Shown here: in pieces, positions 28,207-37,914 of the stretch
Layout: each line of letters starts with the position of its first letter
Numbering within the stretch: the stretch's first letter is position 1
Source: Pedobacter frigiditerrae
GTDB taxonomy: Bacteria; Bacteroidota; Bacteroidia; Sphingobacteriales; Sphingobacteriaceae
Reading direction: 5' to 3'
NCBI RefSeq assembly: GCF_004331645.1
Contig: NZ_SJSK01000003.1
Location: 301-64,300, forward strand
DNA length: 64,000 nucleotides
Notes under the pieces: generated by a model
Database searches by the model: none
The model's input: only the letters and a program-made list of their open reading frames with translations
What the model was told of the DNA's origin: nothing
Program-made: the position numbers and the translations under genes

Positions 28207-28224
28207 TCATTTAATAAGATCAAA

Positions 28225-30039
28225 ATGAAAAATAATATAATTAACAAACTTGTCTTACTTGTCGCATTAAGCATGATATTATTGTCATGTCAGAAAGATA
28301 TTTTTGATAAAAGAGATTTAAGTGGTTTAGATCCTGCTATCTGGGATACAGAATCTGCCACCAATTTATACATTAATAAAACTTATGATTTGGTAATGCC
28401 AAATTGGCCAGTTGCGGGTGCGCTGCACAATACTTCTGATGAAAGTAATGGTGCAACCACGGCTTTATTATATGGACAATTAACAGAGGCAAGCGTTCCT
28501 GATATTGCTTCAAATAATACAGGCTCAGGAAACAACCAATACTTTACAATCAGACGTATAAATCTTGCTATTCAAGGAATTGAAGCAAGTACTTTAGCTG
28601 CTGATGTAAAAGCTAAACTAAAAGGACAGATGTACTTTTTTAGGGCTTACATGTATTTTAACTTAATTAAACTTTATGGTGGTGTGCCATTGGTGCTAAA
28701 ATCTCAAGATATCAATACTGATGTTTTAGATGTGCCAAGAGCGAAAACAAGCGAATGTGTAAAACAAATTGTTGCAGATTTAGATTCTTGTTATGGTTTG
28801 CCATACACTTGGCCTGTGAACTCAGACGGAGGAAGGATAAGTAGGATGGCTGCCTTAGCACTTAAAGGAAAAGTATTAATGTACTGGGCGAGTCCACAAT
28901 TTAACCCAACTAATGACTTAACAAGATGGGAAACCGCATATACAGCTTGTAAAGATGCATATGATAAAGGTTTGGCAAATGGCTATGATTTGATTGCAAA
29001 TTATGCAAATATTTTCATTGATGAGTCTGCTTCTAATAAAGAGAGGATCATGTGGAGAACATATGATGCAATTACAACTAACCCTGGAAGGGGAACAAAT
29101 ATTGAAAATGCATTAAGACCTTTTTCAGAATCTAGTGCCGGTGGGGGTAGTTATCAACCTACTTGGAATTTAGTACAGGCCTACACTTTAAAGGATGGTG
29201 TTCCAATTACAAATGCTGCATCTTCTTCTTTTACTTATGACCAGTCTGTTTTTTATGTAAATAGAGATCCTCGTTTAGAAGCTTCAATCGCTTACAATGG
29301 TAATGTTTGGCCACTAAGCGGAAAATCAGGGCGTAGACAATGGAACTATGTTGGTGTTACTGAAGATGTGAGTAAGCAAACTTCAACTGGTTTTTACATC
29401 AAGAGAATATCAAATCCTAGCATAACTGCAGTTGGTGCTGCTTATAATAGCAATACTGGAGGTGGTAGCGGTATGGATTGGATAGAGTTGCGCTTTGCTG
29501 AAGTTTTATTAAATCTTGCTGAATCTGCGAATGCTACAGGTAGAATGGCGGAAGCAAAAACATTATTGATTAAATTACGTACGCGTGCAGGAATTGTGGC
29601 TGGAACTAAAAATTATGGTTTAGATTTAGCCACTACTACTGAGCAATTAGCAACCGTTATCTTGAATGAGCGTCAGGTTGAGTTTGCAATGGAAGGAAAA
29701 AGATATGACGATTTAAGACGTACCAGAACTTTTCATTTATTAACTGGTACGGTTAGACAAGGATACAGATGGGCGCCAAAATCACCTAATACTGTAGCTA
29801 CATTGGAGGCTTTAGTTCCTGCAACAACCATCAAGGTTAGAGATAATATAGATGTAACAAATGCAACTCAGGTAAATAGTTATTTTACACCTTCAATTAT
29901 CAGTCTAGATACCGCACAGCCGATTAGTTTTCCAACTAACTATTATTTCTATCCTTTGCCTGCAGGTTTCTTGACATCTTCTGTTAAGATAGAGCAAACA
30001 TTAGGTTGGTCTGGCGGAACATTTGATCCATTGTTGTAA
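28225..30039 (+). CDS. susD: SusD/RagB-family surface glycan-binding lipoprotein
   Basis: This 604-residue lipoprotein has a lipobox near MILLSCQKD. It has the SusD TPR-like fold with typical segments: GQMYFFRAYMYFNLIKLYGG, VPLVLKSQD, the ALKGKVLMYWASPQFNP helix, WIELRFAEVLLNLAESANATG, and LNERQVEFAMEGKRYDDLRR. It forms the lid of the SusC transporter and captures glycan at the surface. Spacing of 18 bases from SusC and 36 bases to the next lipoprotein gene implies one transcript. Confidence 0.96.
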   Translation: MKNNIINKLVLLVALSMILLSCQKDIFDKRDLSGLDPAIWDTESATNLYINKTYDLVMPNWPVAGALHNTSDESNGATTALLYGQLTEASVPDIASNNTGSGNNQYFTIRRINLAIQGIEASTLAADVKAKLKGQMYFFRAYMYFNLIKLYGGVPLVLKSQDINTDVLDVPRAKTSECVKQIVADLDSCYGLPYTWPVNSDGGRISRMAALALKGKVLMYWASPQFNPTNDLTRWETAYTACKDAYDKGLANGYDLIANYANIFIDESASNKERIMWRTYDAITTNPGRGTNIENALRPFSESSAGGGSYQPTWNLVQAYTLKDGVPITNAASSSFTYDQSVFYVNRDPRLEASIAYNGNVWPLSGKSGRRQWNYVGVTEDVSKQTSTGFYIKRISNPSITAVGAAYNSNTGGGSGMDWIELRFAEVLLNLAESANATGRMAEAKTLLIKLRTRAGIVAGTKNYGLDLATTTEQLATVILNERQVEFAMEGKRYDDLRRTRTFHLLTGTVRQGYRWAPKSPNTVATLEALVPATTIKVRDNIDVTNATQVNSYFTPSIISLDTAQPISFPTNYYFYPLPAGFLTSSVKIEQTLGWSGGTFDPLL

Positions 30040-30075
30040 TAGGGATAAATAGATTTGAATTAAATATCAAAGAAA

Positions 30076-30987
30076 ATGAAAACAAAAAATATAATTCTTT
30101 CAGCAATACTTGGATTAACAACCATTGTATTTAGCTGTAAAAAAATAGACATTCCTAACAGTAATAAGGTCAATGTAACCTTCGCAAATCCAGCTGCAAA
30201 TTACGTTACAGAAAATATTACGGTGAGTCCAAATGCAGTGATAAAGTTTAATTTTACCATCAGTTCAGAAAGTGAAATGGAAACTGTCTTTATCATGAAA
30301 AATTTGACGGAAATATCAAAAGAAACCGTGACAACAAATAAATTATCATTCACTAGTGATAAAACGTTTGCCGCAGATGCTGCTCCAGGCGTATATACTT
30401 ACCGTTTTTTAGCAAAGGATAAAGCAGGTGTTTATATGGGTGAAAGAAAACTAACGATAACAGTAACTAATAATAATGACTTCAATTATTTTACCGTTAA
30501 AAAGCTTATTGTACCTGATACTACTACCAAGATAAATCCCACTTATTACTCTTTATCAACTAATGAAGCATTTAGTTATACAACAGGTGCTACAAAGAGT
30601 AATTTAATTGATTTTGGTTATTTTTGGGATCCTGCCATTCAAAGCGGTACTACACCAAAAGGTCATACTATTTATGCATTAAATATTACACCAATCCCAG
30701 CTCCGCTTTCTATCTATGATATTAGCACGTTTACTAAAAATGCAACTTTACTAAAAGTAATAACTTCACCTACATTTGCAAATTTAAATTCATCTACGCT
30801 ATTACAATCAACTGGAGTTTCACAACTGGCATCTGGTACTTCAACAAGTATTAATCAAGCCGTAGGAAAGACTATTTTATTTAAAACTGTTGCCGGGAAA
30901 TATGGTGCATTGCAGATAACTTATGCAAACCAAGAAAATCCTAGTAAAAGCACTTATATAGTATTTGATATTAAGATTCAAAAATAA
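30076..30987 (+). CDS. Putative surface glycan-binding lipoprotein downstream of SusD
   Basis: This 303-residue lipoprotein has a lipobox at TIVFSCKK. The N-terminal half looks like an immunoglobulin-type or SusE-like domain (VNVTFANPAANYVTE, APGVYTYRFLAKDKAG, ERKLTITVTN). The C-terminal half is beta-rich without recognised family marks and has several surface-type Ser/Thr runs. The position right after SusD is where surface glycan-binding proteins are usually encoded. A strong terminator follows. Function is inferred from position. Confidence 0.65.
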   Translation: MKTKNIILSAILGLTTIVFSCKKIDIPNSNKVNVTFANPAANYVTENITVSPNAVIKFNFTISSESEMETVFIMKNLTEISKETVTTNKLSFTSDKTFAADAAPGVYTYRFLAKDKAGVYMGERKLTITVTNNNDFNYFTVKKLIVPDTTTKINPTYYSLSTNEAFSYTTGATKSNLIDFGYFWDPAIQSGTTPKGHTIYALNITPIPAPLSIYDISTFTKNATLLKVITSPTFANLNSSTLLQSTGVSQLASGTSTSINQAVGKTILFKTVAGKYGALQITYANQENPSKSTYIVFDIKIQK

Positions 30988-31044
30988 CTGCTTAAAACAC
31001 TATATAACGATTATTCGTTATACGTTTTGGCATATTTGGTTAGA

Positions 31045-31070
31045 AGGGACACGAAAGTGTCCCTTTTTTT
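31045..31070 (+). terminator. Strong Rho-independent terminator after the SusCD operon
   Basis: AGGGACAC and GTGTCCCT form an 8-base GC-rich stem around a GAAA tetraloop, followed by a run of T residues to 31070. It lies about 58 bases after the lipoprotein stop codon and separates the SusCD unit from the pectate lyase unit. Confidence 0.92.
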
Positions 31071-31237
31071 ATCTATATTTTTATTTGGAAATGTTACATT
31101 TATATATGAATTTTATTATTAGTAATGATTAACTTGCAACATAGATTGAATTAAGATTGTTACTTAGTAAAAAGGCTAATGATAAGATGTTATATTCTTT
31201 TGAAAATATAATAGATAAATTAGTAGGTTGAACCCTT

Positions 31238-31245
31238 TATTTTTG
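31238..31245 (+). promoter_or_regulatory. Candidate -7 element (TATTTTTG) for the lyase operon
   Basis: The octamer fits TAnnTTTG, the Bacteroidota sigma-ABfr -7 consensus. It would leave a leader of about 100 bases ahead of the ATG at 31354. The -33 TTG is missing at the usual distance, so support is modest. Confidence 0.35.
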
Positions 31246-31353
31246 ATATATAATATACTTTCTAACCAAAATAAATTTACCTGGAATAACCAAATTAGCG
31301 TTACGAATTTAAAATAAATGCGTATTTTTTGGTCTCCATTGAACAAAACACAA

Positions 31354-33006
31354 ATGAAAAAGAAATTCTTAAACCTAGCAATTGTTGCTTTGTTAATGCT
31401 CTCGGCAAATTATTCTTTTGCACAATATCCAAACATTCCAGCTGATATTAAAAAAGCTTCTGATGACATGATGCGTGAAGCTACCAGACAATCAGACATT
31501 GCTTGGGAAAAGGCTAAGCCAATTATTGAAAGGGAAGCGAAACAAGGTAAACCTTATATTCCTTTTGCAGGACGACCAACAGATTTACCTCAATCAGAAA
31601 TTATTGCATTTCCAGGTGCAGAAGGTGGTGGTGCTTATAGCTTTGGCGGTCGTGGCGGTAGAGTTATCGTTGTTAAGAACTTAAATGATAGTGGTCCTGG
31701 TTCGTTGCGTGATGCATGCGAGCAAGGTGGAGCTAGGATTGTTGTTTTCAATGTTGCTGGTATCATCCGTATTAAAACACCTTTAATCATCCGTGCTCCT
31801 TATATTACAATTGCTGGTCAGACAGCGCCAGGGGATGGTGTTTGCGTTGCTGGAGAATCAGTTTGGATAAATACACATGATGTAATTGTTCGTTTCATGC
31901 GTTTTAGAAGGGGAGAAACGTTTGTTGGCAGAAGAGACGATGCCATTGGTGGTAATCCAGTGGGCAATATCATGATTGACCATGTTTCGGCAAGTTGGGG
32001 ATTAGATGAAAACATGTCGATGTATCGCCACATGTATAACGATAGCACTGGTAAAATTGAAGATAAATTAGCAACTGTAAATATTACTATTCAGAACTCT
32101 ATTTTTTCTGAAGCTTTAGATTATTGGAACCATGCATTTGGTAGCACATTAGGTGGAGAGAACTGTACGTTTATGCGTAACCTTTGGGCGGATAATGGTG
32201 CAAGAAATCCCTCAATTGGTTGGAATGGTATTTTTAACTTTGCTAATAACGTAATTTTTAATTGGAATAATAGGTCAACGGATGGTGGCGATTATACAGC
32301 TTTGTATAATATCATCAACAATTATTATAAACCAGGGCCTGTTACAGATTTAAAAGACCCAATTAGCTATAGAATTTTAAAACCAGAATCTGGTCGTAGT
32401 AAATTACCTTATGTGGTATTTGGTAGAGCGTATGTAGAAGGAAATATCATTGAAGGAAATGAAAAAGTAACCAAAGACAATTGGAATGGTGGTGTGCAGG
32501 TAGAGGATAAAAAAGGGAATTTAATGACTTACGAGCATTCACAACCATATTTTGCTGCAATGAGGGTTAAAAAGCCTTTTCCTATGGCTAAAATTTCATT
32601 ACTTCCTACTTTGCAAGCTAAAGAGTTTGTATTGACAAATGTTGGAGCTAATTTACCAAAAAGAGACCCTGTAGATACTCGCGTAATTAAGCAAGTGGTT
32701 ACAGGTAAAATTGAGGTGCATCCTAATGCTAAACCATCAGATTTTCAATTCGAACACCGTCGCTTACCAAAAGATTCGTATAAACAAGGAATAATTACAG
32801 AAATTAGTCAAGTTGGTGGATATCCAACATACAAAGGAACTCCTTACCAAGATTCAGATGACGATGGCATGCCAGATGCTTATGAAACTAAAGCTGGTCT
32901 TAATCCAAAAGATGCATCAGACGCTGCAAAAATCTCTAAAAGTGGTTATTCAAACATCGAAGTTTACTTAAACAGCGTTGTGCCGGTAAGTATAGTAAAA
33001 CCTTAA
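31354..33006 (+). CDS. Pectate lyase family 1 (PL1) enzyme, copy A
   Basis: This secreted protein of about 550 residues is a beta-helix pectate lyase that cleaves polygalacturonan by beta-elimination. I start it at the ATG at 31354 (MKKKFLNLAIV, signal peptide ending SFAQ), because the ATG at 31318 adds 12 residues before a normal signal peptide. PL1 features include AFPGAEGGGAYSFGGRGGRV, GPGSLRDACEQGG, IAGQTAPGDGV, the RFMRFRRG strand, and DDAIGGNPVGNIMIDHVSAS with the calcium-binding Asp residues. The C-terminus carries a DSDDDGMPDAYE calcium-type loop and an IEVYLNSVV helix. A close paralogue follows after 4 bases. Confidence 0.92.
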   Translation: MKKKFLNLAIVALLMLSANYSFAQYPNIPADIKKASDDMMREATRQSDIAWEKAKPIIEREAKQGKPYIPFAGRPTDLPQSEIIAFPGAEGGGAYSFGGRGGRVIVVKNLNDSGPGSLRDACEQGGARIVVFNVAGIIRIKTPLIIRAPYITIAGQTAPGDGVCVAGESVWINTHDVIVRFMRFRRGETFVGRRDDAIGGNPVGNIMIDHVSASWGLDENMSMYRHMYNDSTGKIEDKLATVNITIQNSIFSEALDYWNHAFGSTLGGENCTFMRNLWADNGARNPSIGWNGIFNFANNVIFNWNNRSTDGGDYTALYNIINNYYKPGPVTDLKDPISYRILKPESGRSKLPYVVFGRAYVEGNIIEGNEKVTKDNWNGGVQVEDKKGNLMTYEHSQPYFAAMRVKKPFPMAKISLLPTLQAKEFVLTNVGANLPKRDPVDTRVIKQVVTGKIEVHPNAKPSDFQFEHRRLPKDSYKQGIITEISQVGGYPTYKGTPYQDSDDDGMPDAYETKAGLNPKDASDAAKISKSGYSNIEVYLNSVVPVSIVKP

Positions 33007-33010
33007 TCAA

Positions 33011-34642
33011 ATGCGCAAAATATTAACTTCAGCAATGCTGATAGGTATGATCGGCTCTGCTAATTTAGCTTTTGCACAGTATCCAGTTATACCAGAGTCG
33101 ATGGAAAAGAAAGCTGATTCTCTACTTAAGGAGATTGAAAGACTTTCTGAACTTCAGTTTCTGAAAGTAAAACCAATTGTAGATGCAGAAGCTAAATTAG
33201 GTAAGCCTTATATCCCTTGGGCAGCAAAACCTAGCGATTTACCGCAATCAAAATTATTAGCATTTCCAGGTGCAGAAGGCGGTGGCGCCTACACTTTTGG
33301 TGGTAGAGGCGGAAAAGTTTATGTGGTTAACACATTAGCAGATGCTGGTCCGGGTAGTTTAAGAGAAGCTTGTGAGCAGGGTGGGGCAAGGATTGTGGTT
33401 TTTAATGTTTCTGGAATTATCAAGTTGAAAACTCCTTTAATTATTAGAGCACCATACATTACAATAGCAGGTCAAAGTGCGCCAGGCGATGGGATTTGTG
33501 TAGCGGGAGAATCTGTTTGGTTAAATACACATGATGTAATTATCCGTTTCATGCGTTTCCGTAGAGGAGCGACTGATGTTACACGTAGAGACGATGCCAT
33601 TGGTGGTAATCCAGTTGGGAATATCATCATCGACCATGTTTCAGCAAGTTGGGGATTAGATGAAAATATGTCTATTTACCGCCATGTTTACGACCCTAAA
33701 GATGGTTCTAAACCTGTTAAGTTACCTACAGTTAACGTTACAATTCAAAATTCAATATTCTCTGAGGCTTTAGATACCTATAATCACGCATTTGGAAGTA
33801 CTATTGGTGGGTTAAATAGTACGTTTATGCGAAATCTTTGGGCATCAAATATCAGTAGAAATCCTTCGGTTGGTATGTATGGCGATTTTGGTTTTGTAAA
33901 TAACGTGGTTTTTAATTGGTGGAATCGCAGTGCGGATGGGGGCGACAATGCATCATTTTATAGTTTCATTAATAACTATTACAAACCCGGACCGATTACT
34001 CCAGCTGGCGAACCAATTGCTTATAGAATATTAAAACCAGAATCTGGTCGTGATAAAAAATTTACCAATGAATTTGGAAGAGCTTATGTAACAGGAAACA
34101 TTGTTGAAGGGAATGAAAGGGTAACAAAAAATAATTGGGATGGTGGTGTACAACCAGAAAGTAGAAGAGATAAACAAAAGTTGTTAGATTCAATTAGAAC
34201 AAATACGCCTTTGCCAATGGCGAAAGTTAGTTTAATTGATGCAAAACAGGCTTATACTTATGTTTTGGCAAATGCAGGTGCTTCTTTGCCAAAAAGAGAT
34301 GCAGTTGATCTAAGAATTGTTGAACAAGTTAGAACTGGTAAAATACAACACGTTGAAGATGAAAAGTTGCCAGCTAAACAGAACTATGTAAAACGTCGTT
34401 TAGCAAATGATTCCTACAAAAAAGGTATCATTTCAGACATTGCCCAAGTTGGTGGTTATCCAGCATACAAAGGAACCCCTCATGTTGATTCCGATAAAGA
34501 TGGAATTCCGGACGCTTGGGAAAGTAAAAATGGTTTAAATCCTAAAAATGCTGCTGATGCAGTAAAAATTTCAAAAAACGGCTATGCTAATATTGAAGTA
34601 TATCTAAACAGTTTGGTTGAGATTGGAAAAGTTAAACCGTAA
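33011..34642 (+). CDS. Pectate lyase family 1 (PL1) enzyme, copy B
   Basis: This 543-residue paralogue of the preceding lyase shares nearly all of the same landmarks: AFPGAEGGGAYTFGGRGGKV, GPGSLREACEQGG, IAGQSAPGDGI, DDAIGGNPVGNIIIDHVSAS, and a terminal DSDKDGIPDAWE loop. The signal peptide ends LAFAQ. The two copies differ in the loops after the calcium site and before the C-terminal module, where substrate contacts are expected. Tandem duplication is evident. The 4-base gap implies co-translation. It is followed by an inverted repeat of the CACAAAGACAC type. Confidence 0.92.
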   Translation: MRKILTSAMLIGMIGSANLAFAQYPVIPESMEKKADSLLKEIERLSELQFLKVKPIVDAEAKLGKPYIPWAAKPSDLPQSKLLAFPGAEGGGAYTFGGRGGKVYVVNTLADAGPGSLREACEQGGARIVVFNVSGIIKLKTPLIIRAPYITIAGQSAPGDGICVAGESVWLNTHDVIIRFMRFRRGATDVTRRDDAIGGNPVGNIIIDHVSASWGLDENMSIYRHVYDPKDGSKPVKLPTVNVTIQNSIFSEALDTYNHAFGSTIGGLNSTFMRNLWASNISRNPSVGMYGDFGFVNNVVFNWWNRSADGGDNASFYSFINNYYKPGPITPAGEPIAYRILKPESGRDKKFTNEFGRAYVTGNIVEGNERVTKNNWDGGVQPESRRDKQKLLDSIRTNTPLPMAKVSLIDAKQAYTYVLANAGASLPKRDAVDLRIVEQVRTGKIQHVEDEKLPAKQNYVKRRLANDSYKKGIISDIAQVGGYPAYKGTPHVDSDKDGIPDAWESKNGLNPKNAADAVKISKNGYANIEVYLNSLVEIGKVKP

Positions 34643-34649
34643 ATTAGAT

Positions 34650-34715
34650 TGCCACAAAGACACGGAGACACAAAGAAAATTGCTTTGCGTTCTTTGCGCC
34701 TTTGCGGTTTAAAAA
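34650..34715. repeat. Inverted CACAAAGACAC / CTTTGCGCCTTTGCGG repeat
   Basis: The left arm CCACAAAGACACGGAGACAC and right arm CTTTGCGTTCTTTGCGCCTT form a loosely complementary pair of the same family as the elements at 40371 and 46549. It ends inside an alternative TTG start at 34702, which argues for the ATG at 34726 as the true start of the next gene. Confidence 0.65.
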
Positions 34716-34725
34716 TGCAACACAA

Positions 34726-37700
34726 ATGCTAAATATAAATCCAAATAATAATCATTTAAGCCTTGACAAGTTTTTAAGCAACACAGATAAAAAGTTGTCA
34801 AAGCTGATTTTATTCTTGGCTTTTCTATGTTTTAGCTTCTGTGCAAATGCCCAAAACAAAAAAGTAGAATTACCACCTAAACCAATCTTTAAAGGTAAAG
34901 ATGGAAAACTGGCTTACACGCCAGATGCGCAAGGAAATAGAATTGTAGATTTTTCTTACAGCGGTTACATGGCTGGCGATAAGGCAATTCCAAATGCGGT
35001 TATAAAAGCTAAAGTTCCTTTATTAACGGGTGATGCAACAAATCATATTCAATCTGCATTAGATTACGTTTCAAATCTCCCAATGGGAAAAGATGGTATT
35101 CGCGGTTGCGTACTATTAGAAAAAGGCATTTACAAAGTTTCAGGAACTTTAAAAATAAAAGCTTCTGGAGTTATTCTTCGTGGTAGTGGAATGGGGGCTA
35201 ACGGAACTTTAATACAAGCATTAGGTTTAGATAGAATTGGTGTAATTAGAATTTTAGGAAAAGCTGATAAAATTGTAGAATCCGCAATAGCCATAACAGA
35301 TGAATATGTTCCTATTAATGCGATGAAGTTTTCCGTTGCGAATGCAGGTAGTTTAAAGGTTGGAGATAACATTTTTATTCATCGTCCCTCTACGAAAAAT
35401 TGGATTGAAACTTTAAAAACTGCCGAATTTGGTGGTGGAGAAAGTGCCCTTGGCTGGAAACCCAGTACAAGAGATATTCACTGGGATAGAAAAATCATCA
35501 GCATTGCTGGAAATGAAATTACAATTGACGCACCAATAACAACTGCCTTAGATGCAAAATATGGCGGTGCTACTATTTCAAAGTATAAATGGGGTGGAAG
35601 GATTAATCAAGTTGGGGTAGAAAATTTAAAAATCCAATCAGATTATCATAAAGAAAATTTAAAAGATGAATACCATCGTTGGACAGCCATTTGTCTAGAA
35701 AATGTGCAAGATGCTTGGGTTCGTCAAGTTGTATTTGAGCATTTTGCTGGTTCTGCAGTGAATATTTTAGAAACTGCTAAAAGAATTACAGTTGAGGATT
35801 GTAAGTCATTAGCGCCAATCTCTGAAATTGGTGGCGAAAGAAGAAATACATTTTTTACTGCTGGTCAGCAAACACTTTTCCAAAGAATTTACGCCGAATA
35901 TGGAATGCATGATTTCGCTGTAGGTTTTTGTGCACCAGGTCCAAATGCTTTTGTACAATGTCAATCTTATTTGCCTTTTAGTTTTAGCGGTGCGATTGAC
36001 AGTTGGGCATCAGGTATTTTATTTGATATCGTAAATGTAGATGGGCACGCACTAAGCTTCATGAACCGTGGGCAAGATGGACAAGGGGCGGGTTGGGCAG
36101 CTGCAAATAGTGTTTTTTGGCAATGCAGTGCGGCAAGAGTAGATAATTATCAGCCACCAACAGCTCAAAATTGGGCTTTTGGAACTTGGGCACAGTTTGC
36201 TGGAGATGGTTATTGGGATATGTCTAATGAGCAAATTCAACCAAGAAGTTTATACTATGCGCAATTAAAAGACAGAATTGGAAATGACGCAGATGCACGT
36301 AACGTCGTACTACCTATAGAAACAGAAGCTTCTAGTAGTCCACCTGTAGATGTAGCTCAAAAATTAACCAAACTTGCTGTTAAACCAGCTTTAACTTTAG
36401 TAGAGTTTATAGATAAGGCGCCAACTAGAAATCCAATTCCTGTTACGGAAAATATAAAACCTAATGAGACTTATCAAATTAACACACTTGCAAAGCCAAC
36501 AATGGCTGCCGCAATGTCTATTAAAAACGGTTGGTTAGTTCGTGGTGATGAACTAGTAGTTGGTAACAGACAAGATGTACAATGGTGGAATGGTAGTGCA
36601 AGACCATATGGATTGAAAAATAACAAATCGCATATTACTCGTTTTGTTCCTGGTCGTTCTGGCAAAGGATTAACAGATGATTTAGAAGAGATTACGGATT
36701 CAATGAAAAATGGTGCTGTGAAAATAGTAGACCATAATTACGGACTTTGGTACGATCGAAGAAGAGATGATCATGAACGTATTCGCCGTATGGATGGAGA
36801 TGTTTGGGCACCATTTTATGAATTGCCATTTGCACGTAGCGGACAAGATAAAGCTTGGGATGGTTTGAGTAAATACGACATTACAAAATACAATCTTTGG
36901 TATTGGGATAGGTTAAAAACATTTGCCAATCTGGCTGACCAAAAAGGGTTAGTCTTAATTCATGAAAACTATTTTCAGCATAATATAATTGAAGCTGGAG
37001 CACATTATGCAGATTTCCCTTGGCGTACTGCAAACAACATTAACAATACTGGCTTTCCAGAACCAGTTCCTTATGCAGGCGATAAACGTGTATTTATGGC
37101 TGAGCAGTTTTATGATGTAACTGACCCAGTTAGAAGAAAAATACACAAGGCCTATATCTATAAATGTTTAGAAAATTTTAACGACAATAATGGCGTTATT
37201 CAACTAATTGGAGCAGAGTTTACTGGTCCGCTACATTTTGTGCAATTCTGGATTGATACCATTAAGGAATGGGAAAAGGAAACTGGAAAACATCCAATAA
37301 TTGGTTTGAGTGTAACCAAAGATGTACAAGATGCAATCCTTGCCGACCCAAACAGAGCAAATGTTGTAGATTTAATTGATATCAGGTATTGGCATTATCA
37401 AGAAGATGGAACTGCATATGCGCCACAAGGAGGACAAAATTTAGCACCTAGACAACACGCTCGTTTGTTAAAACCTAAGAAAACTTCTTTCCAAGAGGTT
37501 TATCACGCAGTTACGGAATACAAAACAAAATTCCCCAACAAGGCAGTAATTTATTCTGGTGATAATTTTGATAGTTATGGTTGGGCAATTTTAATGGCTG
37601 GAGGTTCTTTATCTAACGTTTATGGAGTAGATAAGGCAACCTTAACATTGGCCGCTACCATGAAACCTTTTTTGCCTGGAGTTAACAAACAATACGGATT

Positions 37701-37911
37701 ATCAAATATTGGTAAAGCATACATTTTGTACAACGCATCGGCGGATGCCATAAACTTAGATTTAACTAAAGCCACAGGAACTTTTAACTTAAAAATCCAG
37801 AGCGCCAGAAATGGATCAATTTTAAAAGAAGAGAAGGTAAATGCAGGCTCAATCATCAAAATAAATAAAGTTGGTAATGGCGATGAAGTTATCATACTTG
37901 ATAAAATTTAA
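34726..37911 (+). CDS. Large secreted beta-helix plus C-terminal barrel protein, putative glycoside hydrolase (DUF6298-like)
   Basis: This protein of about 1061 residues has a signal peptide ending FCANAQ after an N-terminal leader of about 35 residues. Residues about 60-560 form a pectate-lyase-3-like right-handed beta-helix (IQSALDYVSNLP, GCVLLEKGIYKVSGTLKIKA, VILRGSGMGANGTLI, VEDCKSLAPISEIGG). After a linker near 580-620 comes a barrel-like domain with WLVRGDELVVGNRQDVQWW, IHENYFQHNIIEAGAHYADF, IQLIGAEFTGPLHFVQFW and VVDLIDIRYWHYQED, which hold several candidate catalytic acids. I believe the C-terminal part corresponds to a DUF6298-type domain. A GH139-like 2-O-methyl-fucosidase role in RG-II is possible but is a guess. 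It is followed by the GH140 gene after 3 bases. Confidence 0.65.
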   Translation: MLNINPNNNHLSLDKFLSNTDKKLSKLILFLAFLCFSFCANAQNKKVELPPKPIFKGKDGKLAYTPDAQGNRIVDFSYSGYMAGDKAIPNAVIKAKVPLLTGDATNHIQSALDYVSNLPMGKDGIRGCVLLEKGIYKVSGTLKIKASGVILRGSGMGANGTLIQALGLDRIGVIRILGKADKIVESAIAITDEYVPINAMKFSVANAGSLKVGDNIFIHRPSTKNWIETLKTAEFGGGESALGWKPSTRDIHWDRKIISIAGNEITIDAPITTALDAKYGGATISKYKWGGRINQVGVENLKIQSDYHKENLKDEYHRWTAICLENVQDAWVRQVVFEHFAGSAVNILETAKRITVEDCKSLAPISEIGGERRNTFFTAGQQTLFQRIYAEYGMHDFAVGFCAPGPNAFVQCQSYLPFSFSGAIDSWASGILFDIVNVDGHALSFMNRGQDGQGAGWAAANSVFWQCSAARVDNYQPPTAQNWAFGTWAQFAGDGYWDMSNEQIQPRSLYYAQLKDRIGNDADARNVVLPIETEASSSPPVDVAQKLTKLAVKPALTLVEFIDKAPTRNPIPVTENIKPNETYQINTLAKPTMAAAMSIKNGWLVRGDELVVGNRQDVQWWNGSARPYGLKNNKSHITRFVPGRSGKGLTDDLEEITDSMKNGAVKIVDHNYGLWYDRRRDDHERIRRMDGDVWAPFYELPFARSGQDKAWDGLSKYDITKYNLWYWDRLKTFANLADQKGLVLIHENYFQHNIIEAGAHYADFPWRTANNINNTGFPEPVPYAGDKRVFMAEQFYDVTDPVRRKIHKAYIYKCLENFNDNNGVIQLIGAEFTGPLHFVQFWIDTIKEWEKETGKHPIIGLSVTKDVQDAILADPNRANVVDLIDIRYWHYQEDGTAYAPQGGQNLAPRQHARLLKPKKTSFQEVYHAVTEYKTKFPNKAVIYSGDNFDSYGWAILMAGGSLSNVYGVDKATLTLAATMKPFLPGVNKQYGLSNIGKAYILYNASADAINLDLTKATGTFNLKIQSARNGSILKEEKVNAGSIIKINKVGNGDEVIILDKI

Positions 37912-37914
37912 CCT

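Larger units (their letters stand above)
30988..31353. other. Intergenic region between the SusCD operon and the lyase operon
   Basis: The region starts with a perfect palindrome, TATAACGA/TCGTTATA at 31003-31022, followed by the terminator at 31045-31070. Further on, TATTTTTG at 31238-31245 matches the Bacteroidota -7 pattern, but no TTG is well placed as a -33 box. Two AACCAAA strings lie between there and the start at 31354. This is the probable promoter region for the long lyase and glycosidase operon. Confidence 0.55.
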
